A stretch of 64,000 nt of DNA from assembly GCF_005877055.1 (NCBI RefSeq), contig NZ_CP039424.1, positions 1,922,001 to 1,986,000 on the forward strand. The letters are read 5' to 3'. Shown piece after piece: positions 36,573-47,198 of this stretch. A model generated the notes under the pieces. The model was not told the DNA's origin. It ran no database searches and was given only the letters and a program-made list of their open reading frames with translations. Each line of letters opens with the position of its first letter. Positions within the stretch are counted from its first letter, which is position 1. The stretch comes from Citricoccus sp. SGAir0253. Its GTDB lineage: Bacteria > Actinomycetota > Actinomycetes > Actinomycetales > Micrococcaceae. A program made the position numbers and the translations under genes.

Positions 36573-36630
36573 GGGCCCGGCCGGCCCCGGACCCCCCGCC
36601 CCCCGGCGGGGCCCGGACCCGGCCGGGCCC
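36573..36630. terminator. nested GC-rich hairpins, probable bidirectional terminator
   Basis: Between convergent purU and lysR. The outer arms (36573-36584 and 36619-36630) are a perfect 12-bp pair, enclosing a CCCCGCC/GGCGGGG stem. A CGCGCGCA run lies just to the left. Confidence 0.6.
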
Positions 36631-36769
36631 CGCCGCGTCCACCCCCCGGCCGGCCACTGGGCGCCGGTCCGCCGCGCCCCCGCGGACGGCCGCGGGCGCC
36701 GTCGAGCGGGCCCGGGTCCGCAGGACTCTCGGCCATGCCCCGCACCCCGGCCGGCGGACCCGGGAGAGG

Positions 36770-37717
36770 TCACAGGTCGTCGTCGAGCCGACCGGCGAGG
36801 ATCCGCTGGGCGTTGACCTGCAGGATGCCGAGCGACTCCTGGACCAGGGGCGAGGTGATGCTGCCCCGGCGCACGGCGGCGACGATGCGGCGGGCCGGCT
36901 TGCCCGCGCCGGCCAGGCGCAGCCGCACCACGTTCTCCGCGCCGTGCAGCGGTGCCAGGCGCGGCAGCAGGCCCACGCCCAGGCCCGCGCCGACGAAGGC
37001 GATCTGCGTCTCCCACTCGACCGCCTCGTGGGCGATCCGCGGCGTCACCCCGACCGACGTGAACGCGGCGGTGAACAGGGAATGGTAGGTGGAGCCGGGC
37101 GTCTCGGTGATCCAGGGCTCCTGCGCCAGCTCCTCGAGCGTCACCGACGTCCGCGATGCCAGCGGGTGGTCGGCCGGGATGATCACGTCCAGGGGATCGT
37201 CGAGCAGGACCGTCTGCTCGAAGCGCGGGTCGTCCTCGGCATACGCCTCGGACTGCATGGCCACCATGACCGCCAGGTCGATCCGCTCGGCGACCAGCAG
37301 GTCGAAGCAGCGGGCCGGGTCGGCCTCGAGGACGTGGACCTGCACCAGGGGGTGCGTCGCGCGCAGGGTGGCGGCCAGCGGCGCGAGCAACTGGGCGGCC
37401 GCCGTCGAGAACCCGCCGAGGCCGAAACGGGACGGCATCTGGTCGCCGGCCTCCATGGCCGCGGTGCGCAGGCTCTCCCACTCGGCGATGAGGGCGTCCG
37501 AGCCCGTCACGAGGAAGCGGCCGGCGGCGGTCAGGCGCACTCCCCGGCCGTCCTTCGTCAGCAGCTGCATGCCGAGCGCGTGCTGCAGCCCCCGCAGCTG
37601 GGCGGAGACGGCAGACGGCGAGTAGCCCAGGAGGTCTGCGGTGGCGCCCACGGTGCCGCACCGGGCGAAGACGCGGAGCGTGATGAGGCGGGGATCGATC
37701 ATGCACATATTGTGCAC
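36770..37717 (-). CDS. LysR-family transcriptional regulator
   Basis: The 315-aa protein has an amino-terminal LysR winged helix (PRLITLRVFARCGTVGATAD, LLGYSPSAVSAQLRGL) and a periplasmic-binding-like effector domain. It is transcribed away from the Rieske oxygenase operon, with 140 bases between the starts, so control of that operon is likely. GTG at 37717 was chosen because GGAG lies 6 bases before it; ATGs at 37708 and 37702 also fit. The helix-turn-helix sits close to the start in every case. Confidence 0.85.
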   Translation of the reverse strand: MHNMCMIDPRLITLRVFARCGTVGATADLLGYSPSAVSAQLRGLQHALGMQLLTKDGRGVRLTAAGRFLVTGSDALIAEWESLRTAAMEAGDQMPSRFGLGGFSTAAAQLLAPLAATLRATHPLVQVHVLEADPARCFDLLVAERIDLAVMVAMQSEAYAEDDPRFEQTVLLDDPLDVIIPADHPLASRTSVTLEELAQEPWITETPGSTYHSLFTAAFTSVGVTPRIAHEAVEWETQIAFVGAGLGVGLLPRLAPLHGAENVVRLRLAGAGKPARRIVAAVRRGSITSPLVQESLGILQVNAQRILAGRLDDDL

Positions 37718-37857
37718 GGTTATCTCCGGGAATTTGCGCTTTTTCCGCAGGGCCAGTGTGCCTAATGTCACATGCATACCCCTTGGGAGCCGGTCCGGTG
37801 ACCACCAGTTCCAGGTCGTACCGATCGCCCCTGCCAGACCCCTCCGGGAGGAAACAC

Positions 37858-39162
37858 ATGACTGCTGCAGTGAACGCGCCCCTCGCCTCGCGCGGGACAC
37901 TCTCTTCCGCGGTGCCCGCCGAGCAGATGGCGGAGATCAGCGAGTTGTTCAGCGCGCGCCGCGCGGGATACTCCCTCGAGGCCCCGTTCTACACCGACCC
38001 GACGATCTTCGGCGTCGACATGCAGGCCGTCTTCGGCCAGCACTGGATCTTCGCGGCCAGCATCGCCGAGCTCCCGGAGCCGGGCGACTACGTCACCGTG
38101 GACTACGGACCCTACTCCCTGATCGTCCTGCACAACGACGAGGGCGGCGTGAACGTGCTGCACAACGTGTGCCGCCACCGCGGGGCCCGCGTCCTGACCG
38201 AGCCCGCGGGGACCACGGGAAACCTGGTGTGCGGCTACCACTCCTGGACCTACTCCCCCGAGGGTGACCTGATCCACGCCTCGGCTCCCGGGGAGGCGAC
38301 GTTCGACAAGGGGTGCTTCGGCCTGCGGCGCGCCCACAGCCGCATGGTCGCCGGCCTCATCTTCGTCTGCATCGCGGACGAGCCGCCGGCGGACTTCGAC
38401 GAGACCGCGAAGATCTTCGAGCCCTACCTGGCGCCCCACGAGCTGTCGAAGACGAAGATCGCCTACCAGCAGAACATCGTCGAGGAGGGCAACTGGAAGC
38501 TCGTCATGGAGAACAACCGTGAGTGCTACCACTGCGATGGCCACCCCGAGCTGGCCTGCTCCCTCTTCCCCACCTGGGGCCTGTCCGAGGGCCTGATCCC
38601 GGCCCACCTCGAGGAGGTGTGGGACCGGAACAAGGAGGCGCAGTCCTCGCTCGAGGACCGGTGCCGCCGCTACGGCCTGCCCTACGAGGTCGTCGAGGAA
38701 CTCGACACGCGCATCGCGGGCATCCGGATCTCCCGCGAGTCGCTCGACGGCCACGGTGAGTCGTTCTCGCCCGACGGGCGCCGGCTCTCCAAGAAGCTGC
38801 TCGGGGACCTGCGGGACTTCCGACTCGGCCGGTGCTCGATGCACCTGCAGCCCAACAGCTGGTTCCACTTCCTCGGGGACCACGTCATCACTTTCGGCGT
38901 CTTCCCCATCAACGAGCACCAGACCCTGGTGCGCACCACCTGGCTGGTGGCCGACGACGCCGAGGAGGGCGTCGACTACGACCTCGAGAAGCTCACCTAC
39001 ACCTGGAAGCAGACCAACCTGCAGGACAAGGCGTTCGTGGAGCTGTGCCAGAAGGGCGCCGGCAGCCCCGCCTACCAGCCGGGCCCCTACATGAAGAGCG
39101 AGTACCAGGTGGAGGCGTTCATCAACTGGTACGTGCAGCGCGTCCAGGAGCACCTGGCATGA
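37858..39162 (+). CDS. gbcA: Rieske-type oxygenase, probable glycine betaine monooxygenase oxygenase subunit
   Basis: The 434-aa protein has a Rieske [2Fe-2S] site C105-H107...C125-H128 (CRHRGA and CGYHSW). The mononuclear iron site starts in ENNRECYHCDGHPE with H225 and H229. This architecture and the neighbouring dimethylglycine oxidase favour the GbcA group, which hydroxylates a methyl of glycine betaine to release formaldehyde and dimethylglycine. Stachydrine or carnitine demethylases share the fold and cannot be excluded. The ATG follows GGGAGGAAAC. It overlaps its reductase gene by 4 bases. Confidence 0.8.
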   Translation: MTAAVNAPLASRGTLSSAVPAEQMAEISELFSARRAGYSLEAPFYTDPTIFGVDMQAVFGQHWIFAASIAELPEPGDYVTVDYGPYSLIVLHNDEGGVNVLHNVCRHRGARVLTEPAGTTGNLVCGYHSWTYSPEGDLIHASAPGEATFDKGCFGLRRAHSRMVAGLIFVCIADEPPADFDETAKIFEPYLAPHELSKTKIAYQQNIVEEGNWKLVMENNRECYHCDGHPELACSLFPTWGLSEGLIPAHLEEVWDRNKEAQSSLEDRCRRYGLPYEVVEELDTRIAGIRISRESLDGHGESFSPDGRRLSKKLLGDLRDFRLGRCSMHLQPNSWFHFLGDHVITFGVFPINEHQTLVRTTWLVADDAEEGVDYDLEKLTYTWKQTNLQDKAFVELCQKGAGSPAYQPGPYMKSEYQVEAFINWYVQRVQEHLA

Positions 39163-40577
39163 CCGGACGAGTCACCGAGGCGGCCCTCCAGCAACCACAG
39201 CGGATCCGTGGTCTCGAGATGCCGTGGAACAGGGTGATGGGCGCCGCCGAGGGCCCCGCGGGCGCCGCCCGCGCCCTGGGTCCCTGGCATCCGCAGGAGT
39301 TCAGGGCGGAGTGCGTCGAGACCGTTCCCGAGGCCGGGGACATGATGACCTTCGTGTTCCGCCGCTGCGACGGGGCGCCCCTGGCGTTCCGTCCGGGCCA
39401 GTACGTGAACGTCGCCTTCCCCGTCAACGGCGAGGACCAGGAACCGGTGGACCGCAGCTACTCGCTGTCCAGTTCGCCCACGCAGCCGTGGACCTTCGCC
39501 ATCTCGGTCAAGCGCGACCCCACGGGGCTCGTCTCGCCCTGGGTGCACGAGAACGTCCGGCCCGGCACCGTCCTCGAGATGCTCGGACCGGTCGGGGCGT
39601 TCCACCTGCCCGACGCCGACCGGCGGGCCCGGTACCTCCTGCTGGCCGCCGGCGCGGGCATCACCCCCATCATGTCGATGGTGCGGACCATCCACTCCCT
39701 GCCGGGCCAGGCCGACGTCGTGGTGCTTTACCACGGCGCGCAGGCCGGAGGCTATGCCTTCCACCAGGAGCTGACCTACATCGCCTCGGTGGATCCGCGC
39801 ATCAAGGTCTTCTGGTCCCTGGGGGACCGCAGCATGCCCGAGGGGTGGGAATGGCTCGCCGGGAGGCTGACGGCGGCCATGCTCGAGGAGGTGGCCCCGG
39901 ATGCCAACGGCCGGCAGGTCTACGCCTGCGGACCGGAGGGATACCTGAACACGGCCGCCGATCTGCTCCGGGCGGTCGGCGTCGACGACACGTCCATCAA
40001 CATGGAGTTCTTCTCGGGAGACCGGCAGACCCTTCTGGAGTACGAGGCGGAGATCGCGCTGGCGGCGGACATCGCGGAGGAGATCGCGGAGGAGATCGCC
40101 GACTCCGCCGAGGACTACTACGACAGCCAGCCCAGCGCGTTCGGGATGTACGAGCCGGGCTACGACGCCGAGGGGACCCCGCGGGCCACGGGCCTGCCCC
40201 TGGAGGCCGTCGGTCCGGACGCCCCCCACCCCGACGGCGGCCCGGAGGCCGGTGGGGAGACGGGCGCGGAGGCTGGTCCCCCCGACGCCTCGGCCTTCGA
40301 CACGGTGGGCACCGGGAGCCTCACCCTGTCCTTCCTGCGCACCGGCCTGAACGTGCGCATCGATCCCGACGAGCACATCCTGGAGGTCGCCCAGCGTGCC
40401 GGCGTCAGGATCGGCGCGAACTGCAAGGAGGGCATGTGCGGTTCCTGCAAGGTCGTCAAGCTCTCCGGGGAGGTCGAGATGAACCACCAGGGCGGGATCC
40501 GCCAGCGGGAGATCGATGCCGGCAAGTTCCTGCCCTGCTGCTCCACCGCGCAGACCGACGTGGTGATCGACGCCTAG
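39159..40577 (+). CDS. gbcB: hybrid flavin/[2Fe-2S] reductase, electron donor to the Rieske oxygenase
   Basis: The 472-aa protein has an FAD domain (about 45-150: FRPGQYVNVAFPV, DRSYSLSSSP), an NAD domain (LLAAGAGITPIMSMVRTI, YACGPEGYLN) and a C-terminal plant-type ferredoxin with C422, C427, C430 and C460. A long acidic linker of about 85 residues (roughly 300-385, with the repeat AEEIAEEIA) joins reductase and ferredoxin. This is much longer than expected for the class. ATGA overlap with the oxygenase gene shows coupled synthesis. It would pass electrons from NAD(P)H to the Rieske centre. Confidence 0.83.
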   Translation: MTGRVTEAALQQPQRIRGLEMPWNRVMGAAEGPAGAARALGPWHPQEFRAECVETVPEAGDMMTFVFRRCDGAPLAFRPGQYVNVAFPVNGEDQEPVDRSYSLSSSPTQPWTFAISVKRDPTGLVSPWVHENVRPGTVLEMLGPVGAFHLPDADRRARYLLLAAGAGITPIMSMVRTIHSLPGQADVVVLYHGAQAGGYAFHQELTYIASVDPRIKVFWSLGDRSMPEGWEWLAGRLTAAMLEEVAPDANGRQVYACGPEGYLNTAADLLRAVGVDDTSINMEFFSGDRQTLLEYEAEIALAADIAEEIAEEIADSAEDYYDSQPSAFGMYEPGYDAEGTPRATGLPLEAVGPDAPHPDGGPEAGGETGAEAGPPDASAFDTVGTGSLTLSFLRTGLNVRIDPDEHILEVAQRAGVRIGANCKEGMCGSCKVVKLSGEVEMNHQGGIRQREIDAGKFLPCCSTAQTDVVIDA

Positions 40578-40587
40578 CCGCCTCGCG

Positions 40588-40619
40588 GCCGGTCCCGGAG
40601 GACCACCTCCGGGACCGGC
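40588..40619. terminator. bidirectional terminator
   Basis: Perfect 14-bp arms (40588-40601 and 40606-40619) with an ACCA loop, exactly between the convergent reductase (stop 40577) and exporter (stop 40624). Confidence 0.8.
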
Positions 40620-40623
40620 GTGC

Positions 40624-41703
40624 CTACGGGCTGCCGAGGACGAGGATCCCGGCCAGGGACACGAGCAGGATGACGGTGGTGGAGGCCACCCCCAGCAGCA
40701 TCGGCCTGGGGCCCACCCGGACGAGGCTGGGCAGGTGGACGCCCAGCCCCAGGGCGAACATGGCGGCGGCCAGCAGGAGCGTCTGGAGCACCTGCAGGAT
40801 GGACAGCAGGGCCTCGGGCAGGACGCCCGCCGAGCGGACCAGCATCGCGGCGAGGAAGCCGACCACGAACAGCGGGACGATCGGCGGCCTCCGCTCCCCC
40901 ACCGCGGCGCCCCGGTGCCGCCGGACGATCGAGATGCCGGCGATGATCGGCGCCAGGGTGATGACCCGCGCCAGCTTCACGGTGACCGCCACGGCCAGGG
41001 CTCCGCCCCCCACGGCACCGCCGGCGGCCACCACCTGGGCGACCTCGTGCGTGGAGGCACCGATCCACAGGCCGGTCATCTCCTCCGGCAGGCCCAGCAG
41101 GCCGCCGAGGAACGGCACGAGGGGGATCACCAGGGTGCCGAAGAGGACCACGAGCGCGACGGCCGTGGCCACCTCCTCCTCCTCGGCCGGGGCCGCTCCC
41201 TCCACGGCGGTGACCGCGGCGGCCCCGCAGATCGAGAACCCCGCGGCGACGAGCAGCCGCTGCGCCGGGCCGACGCCCAGCAGGCGCCCCACCCACAGCG
41301 TGGTGAGGAACGTGAGGGTCACGGAGAGCACGACGACCAGCAGGATCCCGAGGCCCAGGTCCAGGATGGCGGAGAGGGACAGCTGGAACCCCAGGAGCAC
41401 GATCCCGGTGCGCAGGAGCCTCCTCGAGGAGAACGCCACGCCCCGGCAGAGCGCGGCGGGAACCCGGGCCACGTTGCGCCACACCGCACCCCCCAGGATG
41501 GCGAGCAACAGGGCGCTGGCTCCCGGCACCGCCTGCGCGCCCAGCCAGGCCACCAAGGCACCGGCCAGGCACACGCCCAGGCCCGGCAGGACCGCAGCGG
41601 GACGGCGGGTCGGCCGCGGAGGGCCGCCTCCCGTTCGGACCGCGGGGACGGCGAGGCCGGGTGCGGGGTGGGGCGGGACGGCGCCTCGGCCGGGGGAACT
41701 CAC
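40624..41703 (-). CDS. YeiH/UPF0324-type membrane transporter (putative sulfate exporter family)
   Basis: The 359-aa protein has about ten hydrophobic helices and the family text GIVLLGFQLSLSAILDLG, AAGFSICGAAAVTAVEGAAP, IGASTHEVAQVVAAGGAVG and LAPIIAGISI. Members are annotated as putative sulfate exporters; some are linked to sulfonate or uracil physiology, so the substrate is open. The start is uncertain: GTG at 41703 gives a normal-length protein, while ATG at 41769 adds 22 polar residues and reaches into the palindrome shared with the divergent LysR gene. Confidence 0.8.
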   Translation of the reverse strand: MSSPGRGAVPPHPAPGLAVPAVRTGGGPPRPTRRPAAVLPGLGVCLAGALVAWLGAQAVPGASALLLAILGGAVWRNVARVPAALCRGVAFSSRRLLRTGIVLLGFQLSLSAILDLGLGILLVVVLSVTLTFLTTLWVGRLLGVGPAQRLLVAAGFSICGAAAVTAVEGAAPAEEEEVATAVALVVLFGTLVIPLVPFLGGLLGLPEEMTGLWIGASTHEVAQVVAAGGAVGGGALAVAVTVKLARVITLAPIIAGISIVRRHRGAAVGERRPPIVPLFVVGFLAAMLVRSAGVLPEALLSILQVLQTLLLAAAMFALGLGVHLPSLVRVGPRPMLLGVASTTVILLVSLAGILVLGSP

Positions 41704-41761
41704 GCCCTCGACGCTCGCATCCGCCGGGGACCTCCGGTAGCCCTCCGTTCGCCATCGCCGC

Positions 41762-41778
41762 CATATCATGGTGATATG
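41762..41778. promoter_or_regulatory. palindrome over the start of the LysR gene
   Basis: CATATCATGGTGATATG has perfect 7-bp arms around TGG. It contains TATCAT (a -10-like hexamer five bases before the LysR ATG) and the ATG itself. It is a candidate operator for autoregulation. Confidence 0.5.
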
Positions 41779-42693
41779 TCCCTGGCAGCGAACCTCGACG
41801 ACTGGTTGAGCCTGTCCATGCTCCGCCTGCTGGTCGGCGTCGCGGACCACGGCAGCCTCAGCGCCTCCGCCCGCGCCGCGCGGATCGCCCAGTCGAATGC
41901 CTCCCGGTCCCTGAGGACGCTGGAGAGGCGGCTGGGCTACACGCTGCTGCTCCGCTCCACCCGCGGCTCGACGCTCACCCCGGAGGGGATGCTCACGGTC
42001 GAGTGGGCCCGGGAGGCACTCGAGGCGATCGATCGGCTCCACGCCGGCAGCGAGGCCCTCGCCGACTCCGGTCGTCACGAGGTGACCATCGGCACCAGCA
42101 TGACCATCGCCGAGCACCTGCTCCCCGGATGGATCGGGACGTTCCGGGCCCGGCGGCCGGACGTCGCCACGAGGCTGCAGGTGATGAACTCCGCGAGCGT
42201 GATCGAGGCCGTGGGCACGGGGACGGTGGCCCTGGGCTTCGTGGAGACCCCGGACATCCCCTCCTCCCTGCGGTCCGCGCCCGTCTGGACCGACGACCTC
42301 GTGGCGGTGACGAGTCCGGGACACCCGTGGGCCCGCCGCGCGCGGCCGGTGCCCACCCGCGAGCTGGCCGTCACCCCGCTCGTGGAACGGGAGCTGGGCT
42401 CCGGGACGCGGGCCTTCCTGGACCGGCTCGTCAGCGCCGGACGGCCTCGACCCCTCCTGGAGCTCAACAGCAACGCGGCCATCTGCCAGGCCGTCGCCGA
42501 GGGCATCGGGCCGGCGGTGCTCAGCCGACTGGCCGTCGAGAACTGCCTGCGCACGGGGCAGCTGGTGGAGGTGCCCACGGTGGGCGCGGCCCTCGACCGC
42601 ACGCTCCACGCGCTGTGGAGGGACCCCGCCCCGACGGGCCCCGCCGCGGAGTTCCTGGACATCGCACTCGGCGGGGCACGGGCCGGGAGCTGA
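41776..42693 (+). CDS. LysR-family transcriptional regulator
   Basis: The 305-aa protein has the LysR helix-turn-helix (MLRLLVGVADHGSLSASARA, ARIAQSNASRSLRTLERRL) and a C-terminal co-inducer domain. It is divergent from the YeiH-type exporter, the arrangement known for yeiE-yeiH and its relatives, so it probably controls that exporter. There is no ribosome-binding site. TATCAT five bases upstream suggests a leaderless message. Confidence 0.85.
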   Translation: MSLAANLDDWLSLSMLRLLVGVADHGSLSASARAARIAQSNASRSLRTLERRLGYTLLLRSTRGSTLTPEGMLTVEWAREALEAIDRLHAGSEALADSGRHEVTIGTSMTIAEHLLPGWIGTFRARRPDVATRLQVMNSASVIEAVGTGTVALGFVETPDIPSSLRSAPVWTDDLVAVTSPGHPWARRARPVPTRELAVTPLVERELGSGTRAFLDRLVSAGRPRPLLELNSNAAICQAVAEGIGPAVLSRLAVENCLRTGQLVEVPTVGAALDRTLHALWRDPAPTGPAAEFLDIALGGARAGS

Positions 42694-42773
42694 CCGGGGA
42701 CGGCGCGGCCCCGTGCCGGTGGTCGCCTCGCGAGGCCTTCTGGCGGCCCGGTCCGCCGTTGTACCGTCGGGGC

Positions 42774-43667
42774 GTGATCGTCCCCCAGATTCCCCCGGGC
42801 CCCGAGGCGGTGGCCGACCACTACGACGAGCTCGACCCGGTCTACCGCCGCTTGTGGGGAGAGCACGTCCACCACGGCCTGTGGGCCACGGGCCGCGAGA
42901 CGCCCGTCGAGGCCGTCGAGGCCCTCGTGGACACCGTCGGCGACCGGCTGCGGCTGGCCCCCGGAGAGGCGTGCGTCGACATCGGGTGCGGCTACGGCTC
43001 CACCGCGCGTCGCCTCGCCGCCACGCGCGGGGTCCGGGTCATCGGCATCACGCTCTCCGCCGAGCAGGCCCGCCATGCCGCCGCGCATCCCGCGGCCGGG
43101 GTGGAGGTGCGCCGGGGTGACTGGTTGGACAACGGGCTGCGCGCGGCCTCGTTCGATGCCGCGTGGGCGATCGAGTCGAGCGAGCACATGGTGGACAAGC
43201 CCCGGTTCTTCGCCGAGGCGCACCGCGTGCTCTCCCCCGGCGGACGCCTCGTCGTCTGCGCCTGGCTCTCGGGGTCCGGGGCGAGCGGATGGCGGGTCCG
43301 CCACCTGCTCGAGCCGATCTGCCGTGAGGGGCGCCTGCCCTCGATGGGCACTCGCGAGGAGTACGAGGCCATGGCCGAGGCCGCCGGATTCGCGGTCGAG
43401 GGCTACGAGGACGTCAGCCGCCGCGTCGCCCGGACCTGGACGATCTGCGCCCGCCGCGCCCTGGTGGCCCTGCTCCGGGACCGAGAGTCCCGCCGGCTGG
43501 CCCGCCGCGGCCGCAACCGCGACTTCCTGCGGACGCTTCCCCGGCTGGTCCTGGCCTACCGCACGGGGGCCATGCGGTACGGGATCCTCACCCTGTCCAC
43601 GGCCCGGGCGGACGAGGACGGAGTGCCCGGCACCAGCGGGACCGGTCCCTCCGCCCCGCGGGACTAG
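42774..43667 (+). CDS. SAM-dependent methyltransferase
   Basis: The 297-aa protein has the class I SAM-binding motif VDIGCGYGST (68-77), a following acidic loop (ITLSAEQARHA) and GDWLDNGLRAASFDAAWAIE. AIESSEHMVDKPRFFAEAHR with VLSPGGRLVVCAW is typical of the tocopherol/sterol or cyclopropane-type methyltransferase group (Methyltransf_11/25). The substrate is unknown. A TACCGT hexamer six bases before the GTG at 42774 suggests a leaderless transcript. A basic C-terminal region (ALLRDRESRRLARRGRNRD) may bind membrane. Confidence 0.8.
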   Translation: MIVPQIPPGPEAVADHYDELDPVYRRLWGEHVHHGLWATGRETPVEAVEALVDTVGDRLRLAPGEACVDIGCGYGSTARRLAATRGVRVIGITLSAEQARHAAAHPAAGVEVRRGDWLDNGLRAASFDAAWAIESSEHMVDKPRFFAEAHRVLSPGGRLVVCAWLSGSGASGWRVRHLLEPICREGRLPSMGTREEYEAMAEAAGFAVEGYEDVSRRVARTWTICARRALVALLRDRESRRLARRGRNRDFLRTLPRLVLAYRTGAMRYGILTLSTARADEDGVPGTSGTGPSAPRD

Positions 43668-43879
43668 TCGTCCGCGCCCCCGGTATCCGCGGGCCCCGGG
43701 TCGGCGACCACCTGCCGGAGGACCAGTCTCGGTGCGGCGCCCACCGAGCGGAACGGCCGCGGGCCGCACCCGCCATCCCCGGCAGGCTTCGCGCACCGTT
43801 CACCGGCCGATCACGCGACCGTGGTGCGGGCGGGGGACAATGGACCGTCGACGACCTGCCGCCGCGGAGGAGGCCACCC

Positions 43880-44143
43880 ATGATCCACCACGCCTGGCCC
43901 GCCCGTGCCTACGCGCACCCCTGGGGCTGGGAGGTGGTCCTCCCCGGCCGGGAGGCGTCCGTCCGGGACGGGGCGGGGTCGCCCCGCCGGCAGACGGCGC
44001 CGGGTCCCGGGCCGGATCCCCGCGAGGCCCCCGCCACGAGCGACGGTCCCCGGGTGCGGAAGGTGCTCCCCCACGACGAGGTGTCCCTCCGCGGCGGTCC
44101 GCGCCTCCCCCCGATCGAGCCCGCCGTCGACCCGGGGCCCTGA
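43880..44143 (+). CDS. hypothetical protein, 87 aa
   Basis: The ATG at 43880 has a strong ribosome-binding site (GGAGGAGG). The codons show the very high third-position GC of the region. The protein starts MIHHAWPARAYAHPWGWEVV and is Pro/Gly/Arg-rich after residue 25. No family recognised. A same-length frame on the other strand is probably its shadow. Confidence 0.45.
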   Translation: MIHHAWPARAYAHPWGWEVVLPGREASVRDGAGSPRRQTAPGPGPDPREAPATSDGPRVRKVLPHDEVSLRGGPRLPPIEPAVDPGP

Positions 44144-44349
44144 CGGCCCGGGCCGGAACTGCTCGAGGCCCGGACCACCTCCGCCCGCGGCAGCGTCGAC
44201 CGCACCTCGGGGGACGCGGGCCGGCCGATGACCTGGCCGTGGCACGACCGGCCCGGATCCGGTCCTGGACGGTGATCGCCGCCGCCGCGGACGCCCGCTG
44301 CACCCCGGACCTCGTCGCCGCGCTGCGGCGGGCGCCGTAGGGCCGGAGC

Positions 44350-45509
44350 TCAGCCGGCCCGCTGCAGCCCCGCCGCGGCGTGCCCCGCCTTCGGCGACGG
44401 CAGGCCGACGGCCGTCCCGGGGCGGGGGAACACCCGCACCTCCCCGACCACGCTGATGGCCACGCGGTCCCCCGGCAGGGGCAGGTCCCGGCCGAGCAGG
44501 CGGGCGCGGACGCCGTCCACGGGCTCCGGCAGTTCCTCGGGCAGGCCGTCGGCTGCGGCCACGCCGGGTACGGTCGCGGCGTCCCCGGGCAGGTCGAGCT
44601 CCACGATCGCGTCATGGCCGAAGTACTCCACCTCGCGCACGGTGGCCTCGCACGGGGTGGTGCCGGACGGGGCCACGGTGATCTGCTCGGGCCGGATCAT
44701 CGCCTGGACGGGGCCGTCCGCGGCGGTGCCGCGCACCGGCAGGTCGCCGAGGGCGCAGCGCAGCCGGCCGCCGGACACCGTCCCGGACACGAACACCGCG
44801 TCTCCCAGGAAGGCGGCGACGCCGGCGTCCGCGGGGTCCCCGTAGGCCTCACGGGGGCGGGCCACCTGCCGGAACCGGCCGCCGTCGAGGATGGCCACCT
44901 CGTCGGCGAAGGACAGCGCCTCGCCCTGGTCGTGGGTGACCAGCACGGCGGTGGCGCCGGTGGCCTTCAGGGCGCGGGCGGTCGCCTCGCGGGTGGCGGC
45001 CCGCAGGGCGGTGTCCAGGGAGGAGAACGGCTCATCCAGCAGCACGAGCTCGGGCCGCGGGGCGAGCGCCCGCGCCAGCGCCACGCGCTGCTGCTGCCCG
45101 CCGGAGAGCTGGTCCGGCCGGCGGTCGGCCGCCTCCGCGGGCAGTCCCACGAGCTCGAGCAGCTCGAGCACCCGGGCGCGGTGCCGGCGGCGCGGCCAGG
45201 GCAGCCCGAAGGCGACGTTGGCGGCCACCGTCAGGTGCGGGAACAGCCCGCCCTCCTGGCGCACGTAGCCCACGCCCCGGCGCTCGGGCGGGACCCAGGT
45301 GCCGGGCCCGGCCACCGCGCGGCCGCCGATGCGCACCTCGCCGGAGCGCGGGGCCAGGAAGCCGGCCACGACGCGCAGCAGCGTCGTCTTGCCGTTCCCG
45401 GACCCGCCCAGCACGGCCGTCGTGGTGCCGGCGGCGACCGTCAGGTCCACGTCCTGCAGCACCGCGTCACGGCCGTACCCGGCGGTGACGCCGCGCAGCG
45501 TGAGCTCGC

Positions 45510-45513
<4 letters not shown>
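44350..45513 (-). CDS. ferric iron ABC transporter, ATP-binding protein
   Basis: The 387-aa ATPase is of the FbpC/PotA type. Walker A is GGSGNGKT (36-43, with Asn where Ser or Ala is usual), then YVRQEGGLFPHLTVAANVAF, LSGGQQQR, LLDEPFSSLD, and a C-terminal TOBE/regulatory domain (AMIRPEQITVAP). It energises the permease encoded upstream, with which it overlaps by 4 bases (ATGA). Last gene of the iron uptake set. Confidence 0.88.

Positions 45514-47181
<1,668 letters not shown>

Positions 47182-47198
<17 letters not shown>

Noticed and set aside
36541-36770. CGCGCGCA runs and long C-tracts as a repeat array
   Set aside because: Short low-complexity sequence between convergent genes; explained by terminator stems, with no regular spacer structure.
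43811-44245. 144-codon minus-strand frame opposite the 87-aa ORF
   Set aside because: No ribosome-binding site and Pro/Gly/Arg-rich shadow composition; the plus-strand ORF has the stronger start signal.
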